Below are positions 45,008 to 52,380 of a stretch of 64,000 nt of DNA, one piece after another. Position 1 is the stretch's first letter, and each line of letters starts with the position of its first letter. Origin of the DNA: Glutamicibacter sp. MNS18 (GTDB lineage Bacteria > Actinomycetota > Actinomycetes > Actinomycetales > Micrococcaceae); the NCBI RefSeq assembly GCF_026107515.2, contig NZ_JAPCHW010000003.1:124001-188000 (forward strand), read 5' to 3'. The position numbers and the translations under genes were made by a program. The notes under the pieces were generated by a model. It made no database searches and was not told the DNA's origin. It was given only the letters and a program-made list of their open reading frames with translations.

Positions 45008-45292
45008 ATGAATACCTATGCCATCACCTACACCTACTGCGAGACCACCGCCGCCGGACGCGACGAGGTCCGCCCGGTCCACGTCGAGTTCCTCCAGGAG
45101 CGTTTCGAGGCCGGGGAGCTGCTGATCAGCGGGCCGGTCGATTCGGGAGCCGGCGCCCTGCTGGTGGTCGCCGCCGACAGCGAAGCCGCGGCCCTGGAAA
45201 TGATGGACCAGGACCCGTTCGCGAAGGCCGGGCTGATCAGCCAACGTGACATCCGCCGCTGGGATGTCTTCTTCGGCAAGGACAAGCTCTAG
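45008..45292 (+). CDS. YciI-family protein
   Basis: This 94-residue ferredoxin-like alpha/beta barrel of the YciI family keeps the conserved histidine in RPVHVEFLQERFEAG (H26) and the following GxLL(I)SGPVD segment. Relatives include 5-chloro-hydroxyhydroquinone dehydrochlorinase and are related in fold to muconolactone isomerase, both from ring catabolism. A lyase or isomerase step on the product of the flavoproteins is a plausible role, by inference. It lies 63 bases after flavoprotein B and 31 before the zinc dehydrogenase. Confidence 0.78.
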   Translation: MNTYAITYTYCETTAAGRDEVRPVHVEFLQERFEAGELLISGPVDSGAGALLVVAADSEAAALEMMDQDPFAKAGLISQRDIRRWDVFFGKDKL

Positions 45293-45323
45293 GCCCGCGC
45301 CGAAAGCACCCTGGAGGAGAACC

Positions 45324-46373
45324 ATGCTCAGCGCCCATACCGTCTCACGCCGCACCATCGAATTCCGTGACTCGCCGGCCCCGGAGCAGAGTCCGGGCCA
45401 CGCCCTGGTCAAGGTCCACCATGTCGCCTTGTGCGGCACCGACCTGCATATCTGGGATGACGACTATCCCACCGACCTGCCGCTGGTGCAGGGCCACGAA
45501 TTCGTGGGCACCATTGAGGCGATCGACCCCGAAGCCGGCAGCGCCCTGCGGGTGGGTACCGCCGTCGCGGTCAGCCCGATGGTCTATTGCGGCGACTGCG
45601 GCCCCTGCCGGGCGGGGCGCTACAACGTGTGCGAATCGATCTCCTGCCTCGGCTGCTACGAGGACGGGGCGCTGACCGAGATCATCAGCCTGCCGGTGGA
45701 CAAACTCGTCCCGTTGCCGGAGGGAATGCCGCTGCGCCTGGCGGCCCTGGGCGAACCGGGATCGATCGCCATGCAGGCGGTCAACCGGGGTACCCCGGTC
45801 GCCGGAGAAACCGCACTGGTGCTCGGCTGCGGACCCATCGGCCTGCTGTCCATCCTGTTCCTGGTCGAACGCGGGGTCAGGGTGCTGGCCGCCGATCTGG
45901 ATGAATCCCGTCTGGAGCTGGCCCGCGCCTTCGGAGCGGTCGCCACCCTGCAGGCCGGGACGAACCCGTTCCCGGATCGCCGGGGGCAGGCATTGCTCGA
46001 GGAATCCTGCCAGATGTCCGGGCCGAGCCTCGTCATCGAGGCCACCGGCGCCGCAGCCAGTTTCGAGAACGCCGTCCGGCTGGCCGCCCCGACCGCCCGC
46101 ATCGTGCAGGTGGGGATCTCGGTGGCCACCGCCAGCCTGTCCATGCGCGATATCCCGTTCAAGGAGCTGGACATCCGCGGCAGCCGTAATTCATTGAACC
46201 TGATCCCCGAGGCCCTGGACGTACTCAATCGCCACCACGAGTTGGCCTACCGGTTAATAACCCACAGCTTCGGGCTCAACCAGTTGCCCCAGGCCTTTGA
46301 AACCATGGCCGACCGCACCGCCCAGGTCGGCAAGATCCTCATCGACATGCCCGCCAGCGTCGTGGCGGACTAA
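45324..46373 (+). CDS. Zinc-dependent alcohol dehydrogenase (polyol/threonine DH type)
   Basis: This 349-residue medium-chain dehydrogenase has the catalytic zinc ligands in ALCGTDLHIW (cysteine) and VQGHEFVG (histidine and glutamate), the structural cysteines CGDCGPCRAGRYNVC and the NAD fold VLGCGPIGLLSILF followed by AADLD. The aspartate indicates NAD specificity. It resembles sorbitol/threonine dehydrogenases that oxidise a secondary hydroxyl, as expected for polyol catabolism. GGAGGAGA precedes ATG 45324. It lies 37 bases before flavoprotein C in the same operon. Confidence 0.87.
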   Translation: MLSAHTVSRRTIEFRDSPAPEQSPGHALVKVHHVALCGTDLHIWDDDYPTDLPLVQGHEFVGTIEAIDPEAGSALRVGTAVAVSPMVYCGDCGPCRAGRYNVCESISCLGCYEDGALTEIISLPVDKLVPLPEGMPLRLAALGEPGSIAMQAVNRGTPVAGETALVLGCGPIGLLSILFLVERGVRVLAADLDESRLELARAFGAVATLQAGTNPFPDRRGQALLEESCQMSGPSLVIEATGAAASFENAVRLAAPTARIVQVGISVATASLSMRDIPFKELDIRGSRNSLNLIPEALDVLNRHHELAYRLITHSFGLNQLPQAFETMADRTAQVGKILIDMPASVVAD

Positions 46374-46410
46374 CCCGGCGCGCGGCGCCCAGAAACAAAG
46401 GTGTTTTTCC

Positions 46411-48078
46411 TTGAGTACTCCCCAACCGCTGGTGCGCAGCAACCCGGCAGAACTTGACTGCTCCTATGACGTGGTGGTCGTCGGTTCCGGCGCGGCCGGA
46501 CTGACCGCCGCCGTCCGTGCCGCCCACGACGGGCTGAAGGTCGCGGTCATCGAAAAGGCCGCGCTGCTCGGCGGCACCACCGCCGCCGGGGGCGGGGTCA
46601 TCTGGGCTCCGGACAACCACCTGGGCAAGGCCGCCGGTTTTGCCGACTCCGCGCAGGCCGGCGAGCGCTACCTGCAGGCCGCGGCCGGGCATGCGGTCGG
46701 CGCCGGGGATATCGTCTGGTACGTGCGCACCGCCAGTGAAGCGGTCCGCTTCCTGGATGGGCACACCCGTGTGCAGCTGGTGGCGCTGGGGCGCCCGGAC
46801 TACCACATGGAATGGCCCGGTGCCGCCCACGGCGGCCGCAGCCTGGACAATGCGCCCTTCGAGGCAGCGGACTACCCGGGACTGGTCGAGCTGTTGCGCC
46901 CGGCCACCTACTTCCCGCTGCTGTCCATGATCGAGCGTGACAACCTCAATGGCCGCGCCCCGGATCCGCAGCTGCTGGCCGAGCGTGCCGCCACCGGGGT
47001 GCGCACCATGGGTGGGGCATTGGCCGGTTCGCTGGCGGCCAGTGCCCTGGACCTGGGGGTCGTACTGGCGGTGAACTGCCCGCTACGCGCACTGGAACGC
47101 GGTGCGACCGGCTGGGAGCTGGTGGTCGGCGAGCGGATCCGGATCTCGGCCCGGGCCGTGGTCTTGGCCTCCGGCGGTTTCGAATTCAACGAGCGGTTAC
47201 GCCGGGCCTTCCTGCCCTTGGATGTCACCCCGATCGGTGCGCCCTCCAATGAGGGCGACGGGTTGGAATTGGCCCTGGGTGCCGGGGCCGCCATCACCGA
47301 CATGACCGCCCTGTGGGGTGTGCCGGTGATCACCGCCGCGGGGGCCGAATACGACGGCAGGCCCACCGGGCGGATGGGCAACGTGGAGATGACCCTGCCA
47401 GGCTCGATCACCGTGAACAGTGCCGGCCGGCGCTTTGTGAACGAGGCGCTGAACTACCACGACATCTCGAGGGTCTTTGCCAATATCGACCCGCACACCG
47501 GACGGGCGCAGAACAACCCGGCCTGGCTGGTCTTCGACACCGGCTACCTGTCCCGGTACCCGGTGGCCGGCTCCACCGTGGGCGAAGCCGCCGGGTGGAT
47601 GCTGCAGGATCAAACGCTGGCAGGTTTGGCGCAGCAGGCCGGAATCGATCCGGTGGCCCTGGTCGAGACGGTGGCCCGCTTCAACGTCGATGCCAAGACC
47701 GGGGTGGATACCGCATTCGGTCGCGGGTCCACCGAGCAGGACCGCCATCTGGGGGACGCCGGGAACCTGCCCAACCCGTGCCTGGCCGCGCTGGACACCG
47801 GCCCGTACTATGCGGTGCCGTTACATGCCGGGATGCTGGGCACCAGCGGGGGACTGCTGACCAACCACGAGGGGCAGGTGCTGGATTTCAGGCACCAGCC
47901 GCTGCCGGGGCTCTACGCCGCAGGCAATGTCTCGGCCAGTGTCTTCCGCAACACCTACCCGGGCGGTGGTGCCACGCTGGGCTCGGGTGTGACCCGTGCC
48001 TTCGCGGTGGGCCGCCACCTGGGCCGGCAACTGGCTGCCGACCAGCAGGAACCCGCATTGAGATCAGCCACATCCTAA
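46411..48078 (+). CDS. KstD-like FAD-dependent dehydrogenase C
   Basis: This third KstD-like flavoprotein has 555 residues. The FAD fold reads VVVVGSGAAGLTAAVRAAHDG and EKAALLGGTTAAGGGVIWAPDNH. The C-terminal region shows GPYYAVPLHAGMLGTSGGLL and GLYAAGNVSASVFRNTYPGGGAT. The GTSGG form is closest to the true ketosteroid dehydrogenases of the three. The start is a TTG at 46411 behind AAAGGTG; upstream in-frame codons would overlap the preceding gene. It is the last gene of the operon and a perfect hairpin follows. Confidence 0.82.
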   Translation: MSTPQPLVRSNPAELDCSYDVVVVGSGAAGLTAAVRAAHDGLKVAVIEKAALLGGTTAAGGGVIWAPDNHLGKAAGFADSAQAGERYLQAAAGHAVGAGDIVWYVRTASEAVRFLDGHTRVQLVALGRPDYHMEWPGAAHGGRSLDNAPFEAADYPGLVELLRPATYFPLLSMIERDNLNGRAPDPQLLAERAATGVRTMGGALAGSLAASALDLGVVLAVNCPLRALERGATGWELVVGERIRISARAVVLASGGFEFNERLRRAFLPLDVTPIGAPSNEGDGLELALGAGAAITDMTALWGVPVITAAGAEYDGRPTGRMGNVEMTLPGSITVNSAGRRFVNEALNYHDISRVFANIDPHTGRAQNNPAWLVFDTGYLSRYPVAGSTVGEAAGWMLQDQTLAGLAQQAGIDPVALVETVARFNVDAKTGVDTAFGRGSTEQDRHLGDAGNLPNPCLAALDTGPYYAVPLHAGMLGTSGGLLTNHEGQVLDFRHQPLPGLYAAGNVSASVFRNTYPGGGATLGSGVTRAFAVGRHLGRQLAADQQEPALRSATS

Positions 48079-48119
48079 TCACCCCCGGAATTGGTCTGAA
48101 TCCGAATTCCATATTGCTA

Positions 48120-48160
48120 CGTCCCGGTAACCAATAGTTGACCTGTTGGTTACCGGGACG
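48120..48160 (+). terminator. Hairpin terminator ending the seven-gene operon
   Basis: Perfect 15-base arms (48120-48134 and 48146-48160) enclose an 11-base loop. Confidence 0.75.
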
Positions 48161-48243
48161 TGGTAGTTTATTGGCCGTTTCGCCCCAGTGTGACCCACTC
48201 GACCGCCTTGGTGTTGCAGCTCACAGCCGCTATCATTTTTATT

Positions 48244-48277
48244 GTGCGGATTACGTACCAGCGTACGCATACCGCAC
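48244..48277. promoter_or_regulatory. Imperfect palindrome upstream of MHS transporter 3
   Basis: The arms GTGCGGATTACGTAC (48244-48258) and GTACGCATACCGCAC (48263-48277) pair at 12 of 15 positions. It lies 31 bases before the transporter start and may be an operator. Confidence 0.4.
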
Positions 48278-48308
48278 ACTATCAATCTTTATTCATCGGA
48301 GGGTTCCC

Positions 48309-49664
48309 ATGGCGACCGACATCCAACACCTCACTGCCAGTGCAGTGGAAAGCGAAGCCACGCGCGTTCATCGCACGAAGCGGGCCAAGAAGGCCGCGCT
48401 GGCCGCATTCCTCGGCGGGATGCTGGAGTACTACGACTTCTTCATCTACGCCACTGCGGCATCGCTGATCTTCTCGCATATCTTCTTCCCGGCAGGGAAT
48501 CCCACCGTCACCCTGATGGCCTCCTTCGCCACGTTCGGCGTGGCCTATGTGGCCCGTCCCTTCGGCGCCATCGTCTTCGGGCATCTGGGGGACCGGATGG
48601 GGCGGAAGAACACCCTGGTGTTGACCCTGATGCTGATGGGCGGGGCCACCTTCATCATCGGACTGTTGCCGACCTTTGAGCAGGTCGGTTACCTGGCTCC
48701 GGCACTGCTGGTGGTCATGCGCCTGCTGCAGGGCCTGTCGGCCGGTGCGGAAACCGCAGGGTCCTCGACCCTGACCATGGAGGAATCACCGGTCGGTCGC
48801 CGCGGATTCTTCCCCTCCTTCGCCATGAGCGGTATTTCGGCAGGTATCGTGCTGGCTTCGCTGGCCTTTATGCCGGTGGCGGCCATGGATGAAGCGGCAC
48901 GCTTCTCCTGGGGTTGGCGTATCCCGTTCCTGCTGTCCATCGTGGTGATGGTCGTGGCCATGCTGGTGCGCCGCTCGCTTGAGGAGCCCGAGGTGTTCCA
49001 GGAAGAGGTCAAGGCCCAGTCTTCCGAGCAGAAGGAGAAAATGCCGTTCCTGCTGATGCTGCGCACCCACCCGGCACAGTTCTTCCAGATCTCGCTGATG
49101 TCCTTCCAGTGCGTGACCAATACACTGATGCAGGCCTTTGGTCTGGCATACGCGGTCAGCGTGGGGATCCCGGCGGCCACCATGCTGGTGGTCAGCATCG
49201 TGGGCAACGTGATCGCGATCTTCTCCCAGCCTGCCAGTGCCTGGCTCTCGGACCGTTTCGGACGCCGACCCATCTTCCTAGGCGGGGTGATGGCCTCGGG
49301 CCTGCTGATCTGGGTCTACTTCTGGGCGATTTCCACCTCCAATATCGGCCTGATCTTCGTGGCCAGCATCGCGATCACCGCAGGTAGCTACGCCGTCTCC
49401 AACGCGATCTACCCGGCCTGGTTCTCCGAACTGTTCAACGTGAAGGTGCGCTACTCGGGAGTGGCCATCGGGTTGCAGGTGGGTATCCTGTGCGCCGGCT
49501 TCACCCCGATGCTGGCCACCGCGTTGGTGGGTGCCGATCCGGGCAACTACGGACCGGCCGCCTGGATCGTCGCCGGATCCTCGATCGTCGCCGCGATCGG
49601 TGCGATCTGGGCCCGGGAAACCTTCCGCACCCCGTTGGAAGAGCTGGGCAACCCCGTGGACTAA
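48309..49664 (+). CDS. MHS-family proton symporter 3
   Basis: This 451-residue MHS-family major facilitator has the helix-1 signature LGGMLEYYDFFIYATAASLIF and the basic loop GDRMGRKNTL. ATG 48309 follows GGAGGG. It has its own promoter region after the operon terminator and is closed by a strong hairpin. It is paralogous to the transporters at 35134 and 38614, sharing the EYxDFFIY motif and overall length. The presence of three suggests uptake of several related acids. Confidence 0.87.
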   Translation: MATDIQHLTASAVESEATRVHRTKRAKKAALAAFLGGMLEYYDFFIYATAASLIFSHIFFPAGNPTVTLMASFATFGVAYVARPFGAIVFGHLGDRMGRKNTLVLTLMLMGGATFIIGLLPTFEQVGYLAPALLVVMRLLQGLSAGAETAGSSTLTMEESPVGRRGFFPSFAMSGISAGIVLASLAFMPVAAMDEAARFSWGWRIPFLLSIVVMVVAMLVRRSLEEPEVFQEEVKAQSSEQKEKMPFLLMLRTHPAQFFQISLMSFQCVTNTLMQAFGLAYAVSVGIPAATMLVVSIVGNVIAIFSQPASAWLSDRFGRRPIFLGGVMASGLLIWVYFWAISTSNIGLIFVASIAITAGSYAVSNAIYPAWFSELFNVKVRYSGVAIGLQVGILCAGFTPMLATALVGADPGNYGPAAWIVAGSSIVAAIGAIWARETFRTPLEELGNPVD

Positions 49665-49680
49665 CCCTCCCTCCGACGCT

Positions 49681-49731
49681 CACCACAGCGGCCCGGAACC
49701 GACATCACGTCGGTTCCGGGCCGCTGTGGTG
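49681..49731. terminator. Perfect 23-base hairpin terminator
   Basis: Arms 49681-49703 and 49709-49731 are exact reverse complements around ATCAC, marking the end of the catabolic island. Confidence 0.85.
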
Positions 49732-49818
49732 TTAACCGGTAACGGCGCGATAACACCTTGGTAATACCGCAGCGCCTACCCTGTGCCCAGCGCCAGCAGC
49801 GAAACCCGGGAGGACGCC

Positions 49819-51978
49819 ATGCCCACTGACCCGCACCCAGGCTCCGACGGCTACCAGATGCCCGACGCGCACGAGGGGCAGATGCCGGCTTCCGGGCAGC
49901 ACGGCCCGGCCGATGAGCCGATTCCCGAGCCGGAAACCGACGTCGACCCGGCCAGCGGCATGCCCCGTGCCGTGGTGCCCCCGGCCGGCCCGGGAGTATC
50001 CGAGGCCGAAACGCTCCAGCCGCCGGTGCGTCGGCGCTGCGCCACCACCGAGGTCGACGCGCGGCTGGCGGCCACGGTCCCCGAATACGCCGCGGCCCGT
50101 ACCCTCATCGAACGCCACGCCGCGGCGTTCCTGCTCACCGAGATGGCCACCGAGCGCGCCGGGATCACGCTGATCCCGGTGGTGGTGCACGTGGTGCATA
50201 ACACCGCGGCGCAAAACGTCTCCCGTGAACAGATCGATAGCCAGCTCGAGGTGCTCAACCGCGATTTCAGGCGCACCAACCCGGACGCGGACAACACCCC
50301 GGCCCCGTTCCTTCCACTGGCCGGTGATGCGCGCATCCGCTTCCAGTTGGCCACCGTGGACCCGCAGGGCAACCCCACCGACGGCATCACCCGCACCCAC
50401 ACCAGCCAGCCCGCTTTCTCCTCCAACGACGCGATGAAGTTCACCGCCCAGGGCGGGCACGATGCCTGGCCGGCCAACCGCTACCTGAACATCTGGGTCT
50501 GCCAGCTCTCCGGCGGACTGCTGGGCTACGCCCAGTTTCCCGGCGGGCCGGCCGCCACCGACGGGGTGGTCATCCTGCACTCGGGCTTCGGCACCACCGG
50601 GACCGCTGCCGCCCCGTTTAACCTCGGACGGACCACCACCCATGAAATCGGCCACTGGCTGAACCTGCGGCACATCTGGGGTGATGTCATCGGCTGCACC
50701 GGAAGCGACAATGTGGATGACACCCCGCAGCACAAGGAACCGAACTACGGGGTGCCCACCTACCCCCACCTGTCCTGCACCAGCACACCTCCCGGGGACA
50801 TGTTCATGAACTACATGGACTACGTCGATGACGCGGCCATGGTGATGTTCAGCGCCGGACAGGTCGCCCGCATGCGCGCCTGCCTGGACGGGCCACGCAA
50901 CGGCTTTGGCACGGTCGAGGAATCCGCCACCGGGCACCAGGGCTCCGGGCCGGTGGCCAGCTGGGAGGCGAACCGGCTGGACGTGTTCGTCACCGGCACC
51001 ACCCGGGGCCTGCACCACAAGTACTTCGATGGCACAGAGTGGCAGCCGAGCCTGACCAGTTTCGACTTCCAGGGCGGGATCTGCACCTCGGTGCCCCAGG
51101 TGGTCAGCTGGGAGGAGAACAGGCTGGATGTGTTCGTCACCGGCACCGACAGCGCGCTCTACCACAAGTGGTTTGACGGCTCCGCCTGGGGGCCGGCACC
51201 CACCGAATTCGAGAACCTGGGCGGGATCATCGTCGGGGACCCCAAGGCGGTGTCCTGGGGGCCAAACCGGTTGGATGTGTTCGTCATCGGCACCGACCGG
51301 GCCCTGTACCACAAATGGTGGGATGGACACTCCTGGGGTCCCTCGACCACCGGCTACGAACGCCAGGGCGGGGTCATCCTCGGCCAGCCCGAAGCGGTGT
51401 CCTGGGGGTCGAACCGGTTGGATGTGTTTGTCATTGGCACCGACCGGGCGCTGTACCACAAATGGTGGGATGGACACTCTTGGGGTCCCTCGCTGGATGG
51501 CTATGAGCGGCTGGGCGGGGTCTGCATCAGCGATGCCCGGGCGGTGTCCTGGGGTGAGAACCGGTTGGACGTGTTCGTGATCGGCACCGATAGCGCGCTG
51601 TACCACAAGTGGTGGGACGGTAACGCCTGGGGTCCGTCGGTGACCGGGTTCGAGCGGCTGGGCGGGGTCTGCGTCGGTTCCATCGAAGCGGTCAGCTGGA
51701 CAGGGAACCGGCTGGATGTGTTCGTGATCGGCACCGATAGCGCGCTATACCACAAGTGGTGGGACGGTAACTCCTGGGGTCCGTCGGTCACCGGGTTCGA
51801 GCGGCTGGGCGGGGTCTGCACCTCCCCGGCCCGGGCCGTGGCCTGGGGACCGGACCGTCTGGACGTGTTTGTCACCGGCACCAACGGGGCACTATTCCAC
51901 AAGTGGTGGGACGGGCACGCGTGGGGACCCTCGGTCACCGGGTTCGAGACCCTGGGCGGGGTTATCACCGACTTCTAG
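49819..51978 (+). CDS. M43-type metalloprotease with seven-repeat PLL-lectin-like propeller
   Basis: This 719-residue protein has three parts. Residues 1-70 are proline-, acidic- and histidine-rich and look disordered, with no hydrophobic signal peptide. Residues about 85-375 are an M43 (pappalysin/cytophagalysin) zinc protease with HEIGHWLNLRH (H275, E276, H279, H285) and the downstream Met-turn NYMDYVDD. Residues 379-719 are seven repeats of 49 residues with the core NRLDVFVxGTDxALYHKWWDG and WGPS, like the PLL family of seven-bladed fucose/O-methyl-glycan lectins. It may be a glycan-targeted protease. ATG 49819 follows GGGAGGA. Confidence 0.85.
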   Translation: MPTDPHPGSDGYQMPDAHEGQMPASGQHGPADEPIPEPETDVDPASGMPRAVVPPAGPGVSEAETLQPPVRRRCATTEVDARLAATVPEYAAARTLIERHAAAFLLTEMATERAGITLIPVVVHVVHNTAAQNVSREQIDSQLEVLNRDFRRTNPDADNTPAPFLPLAGDARIRFQLATVDPQGNPTDGITRTHTSQPAFSSNDAMKFTAQGGHDAWPANRYLNIWVCQLSGGLLGYAQFPGGPAATDGVVILHSGFGTTGTAAAPFNLGRTTTHEIGHWLNLRHIWGDVIGCTGSDNVDDTPQHKEPNYGVPTYPHLSCTSTPPGDMFMNYMDYVDDAAMVMFSAGQVARMRACLDGPRNGFGTVEESATGHQGSGPVASWEANRLDVFVTGTTRGLHHKYFDGTEWQPSLTSFDFQGGICTSVPQVVSWEENRLDVFVTGTDSALYHKWFDGSAWGPAPTEFENLGGIIVGDPKAVSWGPNRLDVFVIGTDRALYHKWWDGHSWGPSTTGYERQGGVILGQPEAVSWGSNRLDVFVIGTDRALYHKWWDGHSWGPSLDGYERLGGVCISDARAVSWGENRLDVFVIGTDSALYHKWWDGNAWGPSVTGFERLGGVCVGSIEAVSWTGNRLDVFVIGTDSALYHKWWDGNSWGPSVTGFERLGGVCTSPARAVAWGPDRLDVFVTGTNGALFHKWWDGHAWGPSVTGFETLGGVITDF
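50953..51975 (+). repeat. Seven tandem 147-base coding repeats (beta-propeller blades)
   Basis: Seven copies of a 147-base unit, the last slightly short, begin at 50953, 51100, 51247, 51394, 51541, 51688 and 51835. Repeats 3 and 4, and repeats 5 and 6, are nearly identical at the DNA level including synonymous positions, which points to recent duplication or gene conversion. Confidence 0.85.
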
Positions 51979-51992
51979 CCGACCGGCTTACG

Positions 51993-52017
51993 GTGGCGGC
52001 CGGACTCCGGCGGCCAC
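51993..52017 (+). terminator. Hairpin after the metalloprotease gene
   Basis: Eleven-base GC-rich arms (51993-52003 and 52007-52017) pair with one mismatch around a three-base loop. Confidence 0.55.
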
Positions 52018-52059
52018 TACCATGGGGCATACGCCTGGAACAGCGAGGGGGGACAGGTC

Positions 52060-52380
52060 ATGGGCACAGCGGCACCGGCACCCGGGCTGTGGGTGCACTC
52101 CTTCGAGGAGGACCGTGGGGACCAAGAGGTTTACCGGCCTGAAAGTCATGTGCTGCCGCCCACCCGCGGACGCCGGCGGATGTTGCAGGTGCTGGATGAC
52201 GGGAGCATCCGGGAAATGGGCCCGGGACCGGATGACCGGCCACACCCCACCGGCACCGTCCTGAAGCCCGCCGGCATGAACCGCTACACGGCGCAGGTAC
52301 CCGGTGAGCCCGGTCCGGAAAGTTCGGGCTTGGTGGTCCTCACGGCCAGCGACACGATACTGAGGGTTGCACGATCATGA
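52060..52380 (+). CDS. Hypothetical protein coupled to the M28 peptidase gene
   Basis: This 106-residue protein of unknown family begins GTAAPAPGLWVHSFEEDRGD and contains YRPESHVLPPTRGRRRM and a C-terminal GLVVLTASDTILRVARS. It is predicted soluble with beta content and no signal peptide or membrane segment. A GAGGGGGGA site precedes ATG 52060. Its stop overlaps the M28 peptidase start (ATGA, 52377-52380). The tight coupling suggests that it is a partner, such as a chaperone or inhibitor, of that peptidase. This is inference. Confidence 0.65.
   Translation: MGTAAPAPGLWVHSFEEDRGDQEVYRPESHVLPPTRGRRRMLQVLDDGSIREMGPGPDDRPHPTGTVLKPAGMNRYTAQVPGEPGPESSGLVVLTASDTILRVARS

Noticed and set aside
41927-45439. 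A 1170-codon open frame on the minus strand
   Set aside because: It runs opposite to well-defined genes (TIM-barrel protein, AKR, flavoprotein B, YciI). Its translation is low-complexity and matches no family, as expected for the antisense of GC-rich coding DNA.
49732-51606. A 624-codon minus-strand open frame with repetitive protein sequence
   Set aside because: It is the shadow of the propeller repeats of the metalloprotease gene. The repeat pattern comes from the opposite strand and it has no ribosome-binding site.
50953-51975. CRISPR array
   Set aside because: The repeats are 147 bases long, contiguous and in frame with a protein. There are no spacers.
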